DNA of 64,000 nucleotides from Miltoncostaea marina (lineage in GTDB: Bacteria; Actinomycetota; Thermoleophilia; Miltoncostaeales; Miltoncostaeaceae). The stretch covers positions 1,550,001 through 1,614,000 of the forward strand of contig NZ_CP064655.1 in the NCBI RefSeq assembly GCF_018141525.1, written 5' to 3'. The notes under the pieces are model-generated. The model worked only from the letters and a program-made list of their open reading frames with translations. It had not been told where the DNA came from and ran no database searches. This document shows positions 48,271 to 60,236 of this stretch, one piece after another. Position 1 is the stretch's first letter. The number at the start of each line of letters is the position of its first letter. The position numbers were made by a program, and so were the translations under genes.

Positions 48271-48729
48271 TCATGCGGCCAGCGGCTGCTCCCCGAGCAG
48301 GCGGAGCATGTCGAGGATCACCACGAGGCGCCCGTCGAGCTTGCCGACGGCCTCGACGAAGTCCGCGTCGGAGGTCCCGGGCGGCGGCTCCTCGCAGACG
48401 TCCGCGCTCAGCGTCAGCACCTCGCGGACCTCGTCCACGACGACGCCCACGGTGAGGTCCGGCATCTCGACGATGACGATCTTCGCCTCGTCGGGCCGCG
48501 CGCCGGCGACGCCGAACCGCTGCCGCAGGTCGACCACCGGGATGATCCGGCCGCGCAGGTTGATGACGCCCTCGACGTGCATCGGCGACCCGGGCACCGG
48601 CCGCGGCGGGCTGTAGCGGATGATCTCCTGGACGAGGGTGATCGGCACGCCGAACTCCTCGTCGCCCAGCGTGAAGACGACCAGGCGGTGCGCCTGGCCC
48701 TCGTCCAACGTCGCGTCGTCGCTCGCCAT
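48271..48729 (-). CDS. cheW: CheW chemotaxis adaptor
   Basis: A 152-residue single CheW domain. RLVVFTLGDEEFGVPITLVQEIIRY opens the fold, the GVINLRGRIIPVVDLRQRFG core is diagnostic, and VGVVVDEVREVLTLSADVCEEPP completes it. CheW couples chemoreceptors to CheA. No cheA, receptor or flagellar gene is nearby, so its partners are elsewhere or it serves another signalling array. ATG start with GGAGA upstream (- strand); earlier in-frame starts reach into the thiamine leader and are unlikely. Confidence 0.9.
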   Translation of the reverse strand: MASDDATLDEGQAHRLVVFTLGDEEFGVPITLVQEIIRYSPPRPVPGSPMHVEGVINLRGRIIPVVDLRQRFGVAGARPDEAKIVIVEMPDLTVGVVVDEVREVLTLSADVCEEPPPGTSDADFVEAVGKLDGRLVVILDMLRLLGEQPLAA

Positions 48730-48806
48730 CTGGCCGTCTCCGATCCGAGGTGTGCTCACCCGGGGTATCGGCGCGTGCGCGTCGCGCATTGAGCCCGGCC
48801 GGGTGG

Positions 48807-48812
48807 TACCCT
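48807..48812 (+). promoter_or_regulatory. -10 element (TACCCT) of the thiamine operon
   Basis: TACCCT lies 7 nt before the likely transcript start at about 48819, which coincides with the 5' edge of the TPP riboswitch. Confidence 0.5.
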
Positions 48813-48817
48813 CCTCG

Positions 48818-48918
48818 CGGAGCAAGGGGAGCTGCCGTCGGGCGGCTGAGAGGAGGCGAACCGGCCTCGACCCTCACACCTGATCTGGGTAATGCCAGCG
48901 AAGGGAGCCATCACTCCG
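48818..48918 (+). promoter_or_regulatory. TPP riboswitch (THI element)
   Basis: Diagnostic blocks occur in order: AGGGGAGC (about 48825-48832), GGCTGAGAGG (48844-48853), GACCCTCACACCTGATCTGGGTAATGCCAGCG split over 48869-48900, and AAGGGAG (48901-48907). A terminal stem may form between CGGAG (48818-48822) and CTCCG (48914-48918), ending next to the thiL ATG at 48919. The GGGAG that serves as the thiL ribosome site is inside the aptamer's 3' side, so control is probably at translation initiation. Confidence 0.92.
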
Positions 48919-49887
48919 ATGTCGGAGATCGCGCTCGTCGAGCGCATCGCAGCACGCGCGGCCCTCCGCGACGGCACCAGCCTCGGGATCGGCGACGACG
49001 CCGCGGTCGTCGCGACCGGGGGCGAGGCGGTCGTCACGCACGACATGCTCGTGGAGGACGTCCACTTCCGGCGCGCCACCACGGGCATGCGCGACCTGGG
49101 CGCCAAGGCGCTGGCCGTCAACCTGTCGGATCTCGCCGCCATGGGGGCCGTCCCGGTGGCCGCGACGGTCGGCCTGGGCGTGCCGGCCTGGCTGCGGGAC
49201 GCCGAGGCCGACGAGCTCTACGCGGGGCTGGAGGAGATGGCCGCCCGCCACGGGGTCACGGTCGCGGGCGGCGACGTCACCGGCGCGCCGGTGCTGGTGC
49301 TGGCCGTGACGGCGATCGGGCGGGCGCTCGACGACGTGCCGCCGGTGCGGCGCTCGGGCGCCGCCGAGGGCGACCTGCTCTGCGTCACCGGGGCGCTCGG
49401 CGCGGCCGCCGCGGGCCTGCTGCTGCTGGAGGACCCCACCCTGCTGCCGGACCTGGCGCAGCGCCCGGCCCTCGTCGCCGCCCACCGGCGGCCGGCGCCG
49501 CGCGTCGCGGAGGGGCAGGCGCTGGCCCGCGCCGGCGCCTCGGCCATGATGGACGTCTCCGACGGCCTCGCCCTCGACGCCCGCCGCCTGGCGGTGGCGA
49601 GCGGCCTGCGCGCCCGCATCCGGCTGGACGCCGTCCCGCCCGCGCGCGGCGTGCGCGAGGTGGCGGCGGCGACGGGCACGTCACCCCACCTGCTGGCCGC
49701 GACCGGCGGCGAGGACTACGAGCTGCTCGTGGCGATCACCGCCGAGCGCGCCGCCCGCCTGCGCGAGTCGGGGCCCCGCCTGGTCGTGGTGGGCGGGCTC
49801 ATCGAGGGCGAGCCGGGCGTCGAGCTGGTCGACGCGGACGGCCGACCCGTGGCACCCGCGCGCCTGGGGTGGGAGCACGGTGCCTGA
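48919..49887 (+). CDS. thiL: Thiamine-monophosphate kinase
   Basis: Phosphorylates thiamine monophosphate to the active cofactor TPP, the last step of synthesis. It has 322 residues of the AIR-synthase (PurM) fold. GIGDDAAVVAT (near 22-32), HDMLVEDVHFRR, LSDLAAMGA (Asp residues for Mg-ATP), VAGGDVTGAP and the C-terminal TGGEDYELL are the family landmarks. It is first in the operon behind the TPP riboswitch. The ATG at 48919 uses GGGAG within the aptamer; an in-frame ATG at 48892 lies inside the aptamer core and is unlikely. Its end overlaps the ATPase gene by 8 bp. Confidence 0.93.
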   Translation: MSEIALVERIAARAALRDGTSLGIGDDAAVVATGGEAVVTHDMLVEDVHFRRATTGMRDLGAKALAVNLSDLAAMGAVPVAATVGLGVPAWLRDAEADELYAGLEEMAARHGVTVAGGDVTGAPVLVLAVTAIGRALDDVPPVRRSGAAEGDLLCVTGALGAAAAGLLLLEDPTLLPDLAQRPALVAAHRRPAPRVAEGQALARAGASAMMDVSDGLALDARRLAVASGLRARIRLDAVPPARGVREVAAATGTSPHLLAATGGEDYELLVAITAERAARLRESGPRLVVVGGLIEGEPGVELVDADGRPVAPARLGWEHGA

Positions 49888-50653
49888 GCCGGTCGCCGGC
49901 CTGGAGCTCGGTGCGGAGGGCGTGCGACTCGCGCTCGACGGGCTGCCCGTGCTCGGCGGCGTCGACCTGCGCGTCGGCCCGGGCGAGATGGTCGCGCTGG
50001 TCGGCCCCTCGGGCTGCGGCAAGAGCACGCTGCTCTCCGTGCTCGCCGGCCTCGTCGAGCCCGACGATGGCGAGGTGCTCGTCGACGGCCGGATCGGCGG
50101 CGACCGCCTGGGGCGCATGACGCTCATGCCCCAGCGGGACGCGCTGCTGCCGTGGCGGACGGTGCTCGACAACGTCGCGCTCGGCCCCCGCCTGGCGGGG
50201 GCCGCCGCCGCCGACGCCGAGCGCGCCGCCCGCCGCGCCCTGATGCGGATGGGCCTCTCGGGGTTCGAGGAGCACTACCCGCACGCGCTCTCGGGCGGCA
50301 TGCGCCAGCGCGCCGCGCTCGCGCGCACGCTGCTCGGCGGCGCCCGCGCCTGGCTGCTCGACGAGCCGTTCGGCGCGCTCGACGCCCTCACCCGGGCCGA
50401 CCTGCAGGGCGTGCTGGCGGCGACGTGGGCCCAGGACCGGCCGAGCGCCCTGCTCGTGACGCACGACCTCGACGAGGCGCTGCTGCTCGCCGACCGCGTG
50501 CTGGTGGCCTCGCCGCGCCCCATGCGGGTGGTGGCCGAGGTGGCCGTCGACCTCGCGCGACCGCGCCGCCTGGACGACGCGGGCGGGCGGCGCTTCGCCG
50601 AGCTGCGCGGCGAGCTCCTCGGGGCCCTGCGCGCAGCGGGGGTGCTGGCATGA
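49880..50653 (+). CDS. thiZ: ABC transporter ATP-binding protein for thiamine pyrimidine precursor (ThiZ-type)
   Basis: A 257-residue ATPase of the nitrate/sulfonate/taurine importer class. Walker A GPSGCGKST (near 43-51), Q-loop LMPQRDALLPWRTV, signature LSGGMRQRAALART, Walker B WLLDEPFGALDAL and H-loop LLVTHDLDEALLL are all present. Together with the next two genes it forms an importer of an HMP/formylaminopyrimidine-like thiamine precursor, judged from its place in a TPP-riboswitch operon with tenA. The GTG start overlaps thiL by 8 bp. Confidence 0.85.
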   Translation: MPEPVAGLELGAEGVRLALDGLPVLGGVDLRVGPGEMVALVGPSGCGKSTLLSVLAGLVEPDDGEVLVDGRIGGDRLGRMTLMPQRDALLPWRTVLDNVALGPRLAGAAAADAERAARRALMRMGLSGFEEHYPHALSGGMRQRAALARTLLGGARAWLLDEPFGALDALTRADLQGVLAATWAQDRPSALLVTHDLDEALLLADRVLVASPRPMRVVAEVAVDLARPRRLDDAGGRRFAELRGELLGALRAAGVLA

Positions 50654-51489
50654 GCGCCACCGGCCGCGTCGCCGTCGCGGTCGACCGCCCGCGGGCGGCC
50701 GGCGCCGACGGGGCCCCCCGGGCCCGCGGGCGCCGGCTGCCCTTGCTGCTGCTCCCCCTGCTCGGGCTGGCGGCGTGGCAGGCTGCGGTCTGGATCGCCC
50801 GGCCGCGCGAGTGGCTCCTGCCGTCGCCGTCGACGGTGGCCGAGGTCCTCTGGGACGAGCGCGGACGCCTCTGGTTCCACGCCCAGGCGACCATCGCCGA
50901 GGCGGCCGTCGGATTCGCGATGGCCGCGGTGCTGGGCGTGCTCCTGGCCGTGGCGGTCGCGGGCTCGCGGGTGGTCGAGCGCACCCTCTACCCCTGGCTG
51001 GTCGCGAGCCAGGCGATCCCCGTCCTGGCGATCGCGCCGCTCGTCGCCGTCTGGCTGGACTACGGCGCGGCGCAGGTGATGGTCGCGTTCGTGATCGCCT
51101 TCTTCCCCGTGGTCGTGACCGGCGTCGACGGGCTGCGCTCGGTCGACCCCGCCCTCGCCCGCGCGGCGCGCACGCTCGGCGCCTCGCGCGGCTGGGCGTT
51201 CCGCCACGTCACCCTGCCCGCCGCCCTGCCGTCGCTCTTCTCCGGCATGCGGATGTCGGCCGTGTTCGCCGTCACCGGCGCGACCGTCGCCGAGTACGTC
51301 GGCGCCGACCGCGGCCTGGGCTACCTGTCCGAGTTCTCGACCGCCCAGTTCGAGACCGCCCGCTCCTTCGCCGCGATCGCGCTGCTCGCGCTCATCGGCC
51401 TCGCGTTCTTCGCGGCCGTGGGGCTCGCGGAGCGGATCGCCCTCCCCCACCGCCGCCACGCGGCCCGCCCGCCCTGGAGACGCCGATGA
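50650..51489 (+). CDS. thiX: ABC transporter permease (ThiX-type)
   Basis: A 279-residue inner-membrane permease of the BPD (SsuC/TauC-like) class with about six spans. The EAA cytoplasmic loop is seen as LARAARTLGASRGWAFRHVTLPAALPSLFSG in segments after DGLRSVD. The N-terminal segment holds RRLPLLLLPLLGLAAWQAAVWI. ATG overlaps the ATPase stop (ATGA). It pairs with the ATPase before it and the lipoprotein after it. Confidence 0.87.
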   Translation: MSATGRVAVAVDRPRAAGADGAPRARGRRLPLLLLPLLGLAAWQAAVWIARPREWLLPSPSTVAEVLWDERGRLWFHAQATIAEAAVGFAMAAVLGVLLAVAVAGSRVVERTLYPWLVASQAIPVLAIAPLVAVWLDYGAAQVMVAFVIAFFPVVVTGVDGLRSVDPALARAARTLGASRGWAFRHVTLPAALPSLFSGMRMSAVFAVTGATVAEYVGADRGLGYLSEFSTAQFETARSFAAIALLALIGLAFFAAVGLAERIALPHRRHAARPPWRRR

Positions 51490-52489
51490 TCCGCCGCCGC
51501 CACCTCGCCCTCGTCGCCGCCCTCGCCGCCGCGCTGCTGGCGCTCGTCGCCGGCTGCCGCGACGGCGGCGGCGGGACCGACGAGGGCCTCGAGCGCGTCC
51601 AGCTCGTCCTCGACTGGTCCCCCAACGCCGACCACGCGGGGATCTACGGCGCCATCGAGCAGGACTACTTCGCCGACGAGGGGCTCGACGTCCGGCCCTC
51701 GGTGCCGAGCGACCCGGCCGCCGCGCTGAAGCAGGTGGGCGCCGGGCGGGCGCCCTTCGCCATCTCCTACGAGCCCGAGGTGCTGCTCGCGCGGTCGCAG
51801 GGCATCCCGGTGGTCGCGATCGGCGCGCTGGTGACCCATCCCCTCAACAGCGTCATCGTGCGCTCGGACCGCGGCATCGAACGGCCACGCGACCTGGAGG
51901 GCAGGACCGTGGGCGCCGCCGGGGTGCCGTCCGACCGGCCGCTGCTCGACGCCGTCGTGCGCTCGGACGGCGGCGACCCGTCGAAGGTGCGCCTGCGCAC
52001 CGTGGGCTTCAACCTCTCCCCGGCGCTCGCCTCGGGGCGCGTCGACGCCGTGATCGGCGCCTACTGGAACGTTGAGCTGGTCGAGCTCGAGCGCCAGGGG
52101 GTGGAGGCCTCGGCGCTGCGCCTGGAGCAGCACGGCGTGCCCGACTACGACGAGCTGGTGGTCGTCACCAGCGACGAGGTCGCGCGCGACCGCCCCGACC
52201 TGGTGCGCGCCTTCCTGCGCGGCCTGCGCGCCGGCCAGGACTGGGCGGCGACCGACGAGACCGGCGCGGTCGAGCACCTGCTCGCGGCGAACCCCGACCT
52301 CCAGGAGGACACGCTCCGCGAGCAGGTCCACCTGACCGCCCCCCTCCTGTCGCCCGACGACGAGCCGACCCTCCACCTCGATCGCGAGGAGTGGCGCGCG
52401 TTCGCCGGCTGGATGCTCGAGTCCGGCCTCCTGAGCCGCCCGGTCGACGTGGAGGCCGTCGCGCGGCCGGAGTTCCTCCCGGAGGACCG

Positions 52490-52493
<4 letters not shown>
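51486..52493 (+). CDS. thiY: ABC transporter substrate-binding lipoprotein (ThiY/NMT1-like)
   Basis: A 335-residue exported lipoprotein: a signal peptide with lipobox ALVAGC (Cys near residue 22), then an NMT1/THI5-like fold beginning LVLDWSPNADHAGIYGAIEQD and continuing FADEGLDV, as in ThiY proteins that bind N-formyl-4-amino-5-aminomethyl-2-methylpyrimidine. Residues TNSVIVRSDRG-type and GFNLSPALASGRVDAVIGAYWN segments match the same family. In this operon with TenA it should import a pyrimidine breakdown product of thiamine for re-use. ATG overlaps the permease stop (ATGA). Confidence 0.87.
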
Positions 52494-55968
<3,475 letters not shown>

Positions 55969-55972
<4 letters not shown>

Positions 55973-56631
55973 GCGCCGCCGTCGTGGAGGGCCAGATCGC
56001 GCCCCTCATCGGCCCGATCCTGCGCCACCCTTTCATCACCGGGCTGTCCGACGGCACGCTGCCGCGGCCGGCGTTCCGGCGCTTCCTGCTGCAGGACGGG
56101 CTCTTCCTGCGCGACTACGCGCGCGCCCTCGCGCTCGCCGCCGCCCGGGCCGGCGACTCGGGCGACGTCCGCCTGCTGTGCCGCCACGCCGCCGAGGCGC
56201 TCGACGTGGAGCGCGAGCTGCACGAGCACCTCACCGGGCGCCTCGGCATCGGCGCGGACGAGATCGCCGCCGCCGAGCGGAGCCCCACCTGCCTCGGCTA
56301 CGGATCGTTCCTGATCCGCGCCTGCGCGGTCGGCGACCGCGCCGAGGCGCTCGCCGCGCTCGCCCCGTGCTTCCTGATCTACCGGCGCGTCGGCGAGGCT
56401 CTCGCCGCCGGCGGCTCCCCCGACCCCGCCTACGCGGAGTGGATCGCGACCTACGACGGCGAGGCCTTCGGTGCGGCCACCGACGAGCTCGCGGGCGCCT
56501 GCGCCCGGGCGCTCGTCGGCCTCGGCGACGGGGCGCTCGCCGCCGCCGCGGCCGGGGCGCGGACCGCCGCGCGCTTCGAGTGGATGTTCTGGGACGCCGC
56601 CCTGCGGGGCGAGGCCTGGCCCGTCGCCTGA
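55969..56631 (+). CDS. tenA: Aminopyrimidine aminohydrolase / thiaminase II (TenA)
   Basis: A 220-residue helical protein of the TenA family, which hydrolyses aminopyrimidine breakdown products of thiamine to HMP. IAPLIGPILRHPFITGLSDGTL at the start, FRRFLLQDGLFLRDYARALALAA and the catalytic cysteine in ALAPCFLIYRRVGEAL (near residue 128) are conserved, as is WIATYDGEAFG. It is the last gene of the thiamine operon, coupled to thiED by GTGA. With the ThiXYZ importer it makes the salvage route. Confidence 0.92.
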
Positions 56632-56640
56632 GGGCCGCGG

Positions 56641-57138
56641 CCCGGCGGGCGCCGGGCGCCCGTCGCCACCGGCCAGCCACCGGCCCTCCGAGAACCAGCG
56701 CTGCATGGTGCGCCTGCTGGGCACCCGGGCGGCGTCCCGCGCGTGCCGGGCCCGCAGGTCGGCGATTACCGCCGCCGGCTCCTCGCCCGCGGCGAAGCGC
56801 GCCTCGGCCTCGCGCCGCAGGTCCGGCCAGGCGTACGAGCCCGGCTGCGGCGCCGAGCGCGCCCCGCGGCCCTGGATCCGGGCCAGGTGCGCGGCGAGGG
56901 CCCGGCTACGGCCGGCGGTGAGACAGCCGGCCGCCTGCCAGACCGCGGTGAGGCTCGCCACCAGGTCGCGCCCCGCACGCCGGGTCTGGAACTCCGCGGA
57001 GCGGTGGTCCGCGCACAACCACACGGTGGCGCCGAACGGCAGGTGCAGCGGCGCTCGCCCGCCGCGCCCCGCGCCGACGCAGATCGCGCAGGGCGGCTGC
57101 TTCCCCATCCCCCGGGCCTTGTAGAAGCTCCGCGCCAC
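56641..57138 (-). CDS. Uncharacterised protein with zinc-finger-like N-terminus; 3' end unclear
   Basis: The GTG at 57138 opens a frame with SFYKARGMGKQPPCAICVGAG, HLPFGATVWLCADHRSAEF (Cys-Cys-Cys-His pattern, probably zinc-binding), then PGSYAWPDLRREAEARFAAG and SRRTMQRWFSEGRWL. I have seen this layout in uncharacterised actinobacterial proteins that end shortly after the last Trp-Leu, which here lies near 56675. The frame, however, has no stop until 55570 and would run antisense through all of tenA and part of thiED. The end given is the limit of the conserved-looking part, not a stop codon; the stop may have been lost. DNA binding is possible from the basic helix at the end. Confidence 0.45.
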
Positions 57139-57204
57139 GCCCCCATGGTCGCCCGGCGGAGCCGGACGGATCACCGTGCAGGCGTCACAAGGGACGGCCA
57201 CGGG

Positions 57205-57263
57205 TGCGCCGGGGGTCGACGTCGATCGACGCGCCGGGGTCGCGCCAATCGACGTCGACCGCG
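57205..57263. repeat. Inverted 23-bp-spaced repeat upstream of the ftsH terminus
   Basis: GTCGACGTCGAT (57216-57227) and its complement ATCGACGTCGAC (57248-57259) form a perfect 12-bp inverted repeat. ATCGAC also recurs at 57225 and 57248, exactly 23 bp apart, with GCGCCAATCGACG as the second unit. The motif resembles the 60.8-61.0 kb array. Confidence 0.7.
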
Positions 57264-57275
57264 GGGCGGGCGTCC

Positions 57276-59171
57276 TCAGCCCCCGGCGGCCCCCGCGCCC
57301 CGGGGCGTCAGCCGGGCGCCGGTCGGGCGGGCGCCGAAGAGGGCGACGAGGTCGTCGCGCTCGAGCTCCTCGGCCTCCATCAGCCGCGACGCGGCTCGGT
57401 GGAGGAGCTCCAGGTTCTCGCGCAGCAGGGCCGTCGCCGCGGCGAGCCCCCGCTCGACGAGCTCACGCGTGGCGTCCTCGACGCGCTCGCCGGCCGCGGT
57501 GTCCGCCGCGCCGGGGAGGCAGGCGGCGAGGCTCTCGGCGGTCGTCGGGGCGGCCATGGCGAGATCGCGCACCATGCGGCGGGCGAGGGTCGTCGCCCGG
57601 TCCAGGTCGTCCGCCGCGCCGGTGGTGAACTCGCCGAAGACGAGCTCCTCGGCGGCGCGGCCGGCCATCATCATGGCGAGCCGCTCCATGCACTCCTCCC
57701 GGGTGGCGAGGAAGCGGTCCTCGGCGGGCAGGGCGATCGTCACGCCGAGCGCCTGCCCCTGCGGGATGACGGTGACCCGCTCCACGGCGTCGCAGGTCCG
57801 CGAGAGGTGCCCGACGAGCGCGTGCCCCATCTCGTGGTATGCGACGAGCAGGCGCTCGTCCTCGGACATGATCCGGCTGCGCCGCTCCGGGCCGCCGACA
57901 ATGCGCATCAGTGCGCGCCGGAAGTGCGGCAGCGTGAGGGCGTCGGTGCCCGCGCGGGCGGCCTCGAAGGAGGCCTCGTTGCAGAGTGCCGCCAAGTCGG
58001 CGCCGGCCATGCCCACGGTGAAGGCCGCGATCGCGCCGGGGTCGGTGCCCGGCGCCAGCGGCCGGCCTCGCAGGTGGACGTCGAGGATCTCGCGCCGGGC
58101 CTCCCGGCCGGGCAGCCCCACGGCGATCTTGCGGTCGAACCGTCCAGCGCGGATGAGGGCCGGGTCGAGCGCGTCGAGCCGGTTCGTGGACGCGAGCACC
58201 ACGACGGGGCGCGCGGGGTCGACCGCGAAGCCGTCCATCTCCGTGAGCAGCTGGTCGAGGGTCTGCTCGCGCTCGCTCGTGGCGGCGTGCCCGGTGCGGC
58301 GCCCCCCGACGGCGTCGATCTCGTCGATGTAGACCACCGCCGGGGCCGCCTTGCGGGCCGCGGCGAACAGCGCGCGGATGCGCTTCGACCCGAGCCCCGA
58401 GTAGACCTCGACGAACTCGGAGCCCGAGGCGCTGAAGAAGGGGACGCCCGCCTCGCCGGCGACCGCGCGGGCGAGCAGGGTCTTCCCCGTGCCGGGCGGG
58501 CCGTGGAGGATGATGCCGCGCGGCAGCTCGGCCCCGACGCGCCGATAGCGGTCGGGGGCCCGCAGGACCTCGGCGATCTCGCCGACCTCGTCGCGGATCT
58601 CATCGATGCCGGCCACGTCGTCGAACCTCGTGGTCGAGCGCACGGCGCCGACGCGGTGGGCGAAGCGGGCGCCGCCCGCCATCCGCAGGGCCAGGGCCGA
58701 CACGATCACGAGGCCGGCCAGCAGGATCATCGGGCCCCACGTCTGCATCCATGCCTCGACGTCGAAGCCCCCGCCCTCAGGGACGGGCTCCGGTGCCGGC
58801 TGGGGGGCCGGCTCGACCACCCGCAGCGGCACGCCGCCGGCCCGCGCGGCGTCGATCACGCGCTCGGTGAGCCCGGTCGGAAGCGCGGTGCCCCGGTCGC
58901 GCCCGCCCACGCGCAGGATGAGACGCTGGGCCGCCGGGCCGCCGGTCAGGCGCGCGGACTGCGCATCGCCCGCCTCGAGCAGCTCCAGGGCGCGCGACAG
59001 GGCGATCGGCGGGCCGTCCGCCGCGCCGGCCGCCCCGGCGCCCGGGCCGCCCGCGTGCGCGGTCCCCGCCATCGCGGCCATGCAGAGCGCTGCGACGGCC
59101 AGAAGGCGCGCCAGGCCCCCCCTCGCCGCCGCCGTCCGTCGTGGGCCATCAGGTCGCGGTCGGTCGTGCAT
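57276..59171 (-). CDS. ftsH: FtsH-type ATP-dependent zinc metalloprotease
   Basis: A membrane AAA protease for quality control of membrane proteins, 631 residues. An N-terminal hydrophobic segment (residues about 20-40, [20 protein letters not shown]) leads to an external domain of about 100 residues, then a second span ([19 protein letters not shown], 148-166). The AAA domain has Walker A GPPGTGKT (224-231), Walker [13 protein letters not shown] and the SRH with [19 protein letters not shown]. The zinc site is HEMGH (446-450), with the third ligand in the DDLDRAT region. It lacks a long acidic C-terminus. The start ATG is the first that gives a complete signal segment; there is no clear ribosome site. 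Confidence 0.88.
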   Translation of the reverse strand: MHDRPRPDGPRRTAAARGGLARLLAVAALCMAAMAGTAHAGGPGAGAAGAADGPPIALSRALELLEAGDAQSARLTGGPAAQRLILRVGGRDRGTALPTGLTERVIDAARAGGVPLRVVEPAPQPAPEPVPEGGGFDVEAWMQTWGPMILLAGLVIVSALALRMAGGARFAHRVGAVRSTTRFDDVAGIDEIRDEVGEIAEVLRAPDRYRRVGAELPRGIILHGPPGTGKTLLARAVAGEAGVPFFSASGSEFVEVYSGLGSKRIRALFAAARKAAPAVVYIDEIDAVGGRRTGHAATSEREQTLDQLLTEMDGFAVDPARPVVVLASTNRLDALDPALIRAGRFDRKIAVGLPGREARREILDVHLRGRPLAPGTDPGAIAAFTVGMAGADLAALCNEASFEAARAGTDALTLPHFRRALMRIVGGPERRSRIMSEDERLLVAYHEMGHALVGHLSRTCDAVERVTVIPQGQALGVTIALPAEDRFLATREECMERLAMMMAGRAAEELVFGEFTTGAADDLDRATTLARRMVRDLAMAAPTTAESLAACLPGAADTAAGERVEDATRELVERGLAAATALLRENLELLHRAASRLMEAEELERDDLVALFGARPTGARLTPRGAGAAGG

Positions 59172-59248
59172 TCGCGCAGTAGAGCGCGCCGCGCCTCCTG
59201 CGAGTACCGACCTATGGACGTCCCGGGGCTCCCCGATCGGGGAGTGGG

Positions 59249-59254
59249 TACGAT
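59249..59254 (+). promoter_or_regulatory. -10 element (TACGAT) of the leaderless metallopeptidase gene
   Basis: TACGAT ends 8 nt before the GTG at 59262; no ribosome site is present. Confidence 0.55.
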
Positions 59255-59261
59255 CGGCCGC

Positions 59262-59606
59262 GTGATCATCGGTCGTGCGGAGTTCGAGGAGCTGGTCGCC
59301 GAGGCGATGGACGCGGTCCCCGAGCCGTTCGCCTCGGCGCTCGACGAGGTGGCCGTCGTGGTCGAGGACCACGCGCCGCCCGGCATGGGGCGGCTGTACG
59401 GGCTCTACACCGGCGTGCCCCTCATCGAGGGGGTGGTCCCGTCGGGGATGCTGCCGCCGCGGATCGCCATCTACATGCACCCTCTGATGGAGGACTTCGA
59501 CGACCCCGCGACCCTCGTGGAGGAGGTCCGCGTCACCGTGCTGCACGAGCTGGGGCACCACCTCGGCATGGACGAGCGCCAGCTCGACGAGCTGGGGTAC
59601 GGATGA
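59262..59606 (+). CDS. Small metallopeptidase-family protein (zincin-like, PF06262 type)
   Basis: A 114-residue cytoplasmic minimal zincin. The zinc motif HELGHHLGMDE (from His95) provides two His and the downstream Asp/Glu. EFEELVAEAMDAVPEPFASALDEV and LYGLYTGVPL are typical of the family, and MLPPRIAIYMHPL is conserved. It is found widely in actinobacteria; substrates are unknown. GTG start, leaderless. Its TGA is overlapped by the ATG of the nitroreductase gene (ATGA). Confidence 0.85.
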   Translation: MIIGRAEFEELVAEAMDAVPEPFASALDEVAVVVEDHAPPGMGRLYGLYTGVPLIEGVVPSGMLPPRIAIYMHPLMEDFDDPATLVEEVRVTVLHELGHHLGMDERQLDELGYG

Positions 59607-60235
59607 GCACCCCCGCGCCGGGCGACGTCGTGCTCGAGGCCATCCACGGCCGCCGCAGCGTCGGCAGGGTCGACGGCGGCGAGCTCTCGCGCGAGGTCGT
59701 CCGCGAGCTGCTGGCGGCCGCGATCGCGGCGCCCAACCACCACCTGACCGAGCCCTGGCGCTTCGTGGTGCTCTCGGGCGCCGCGCGGCGGGAGGTCGGC
59801 GAGGCCCACGCCCGGGCGGTGCTGCGCGAGCGGCCCGACGTCCCGCCGGAGGCGCTCGAGCGCGAGCGCGCCCGCCTGGAGCGCGCGCCCGTGGTGATCG
59901 CGTGCTGCGTGGCGCCGGGCGACGAGCCGGTGCAGGCGCGCGAGGACCGCGACGCCGTCGCGGCCGCGGTGCAGAACCTGCTGCTCGCCGCGCACGCCCG
60001 CGGCCTGGCGGCCATGTGGCGCACCGGGGTGATGGCCGACGAGCCGGAGGTCGCCGAGGCGCTCGGGCTCGCCCCGGGCGAGGCGGTGGTCGCCTTCGTC
60101 TACCTCGGCCGCCCGCTCGGCCCGGCCGCGAAGCGCCCCCCGCGCGAGACCGACCCGGACGCGTTCACCGTGTGGCGCGACGGCGGAGGCGGCGATACGG
60201 TGGTCGCCCGACCCGCGGCACCAGGGAGGAGCTGA
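59603..60235 (+). CDS. Nitroreductase family protein
   Basis: A 210-residue FMN-dependent oxidoreductase. It starts with AIHGRRSVGRVDGGELSREVV; AAPNHHLTEPWRFVVLSG is the FMN-contacting loop, and LLAAHARGLAAMWRTG and VAFVYLGRPLGP near the end are conserved. It resembles the YdjA-like single-domain group, which reduces nitro compounds or quinones. The physiological substrate is unknown. The ATG overlaps the metallopeptidase stop. The following gene starts 2 bp after its stop. Confidence 0.87.
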   Translation: MSTPAPGDVVLEAIHGRRSVGRVDGGELSREVVRELLAAAIAAPNHHLTEPWRFVVLSGAARREVGEAHARAVLRERPDVPPEALERERARLERAPVVIACCVAPGDEPVQAREDRDAVAAAVQNLLLAAHARGLAAMWRTGVMADEPEVAEALGLAPGEAVVAFVYLGRPLGPAAKRPPRETDPDAFTVWRDGGGGDTVVARPAAPGRS

Positions 60236-60236
60236 G

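Noticed and set aside
48892-48918. Upstream ATG start of thiL at 48892
   Set aside because: It lies inside the conserved TPP aptamer core and has no ribosome site; the ATG at 48919 has GGGAG at correct spacing.
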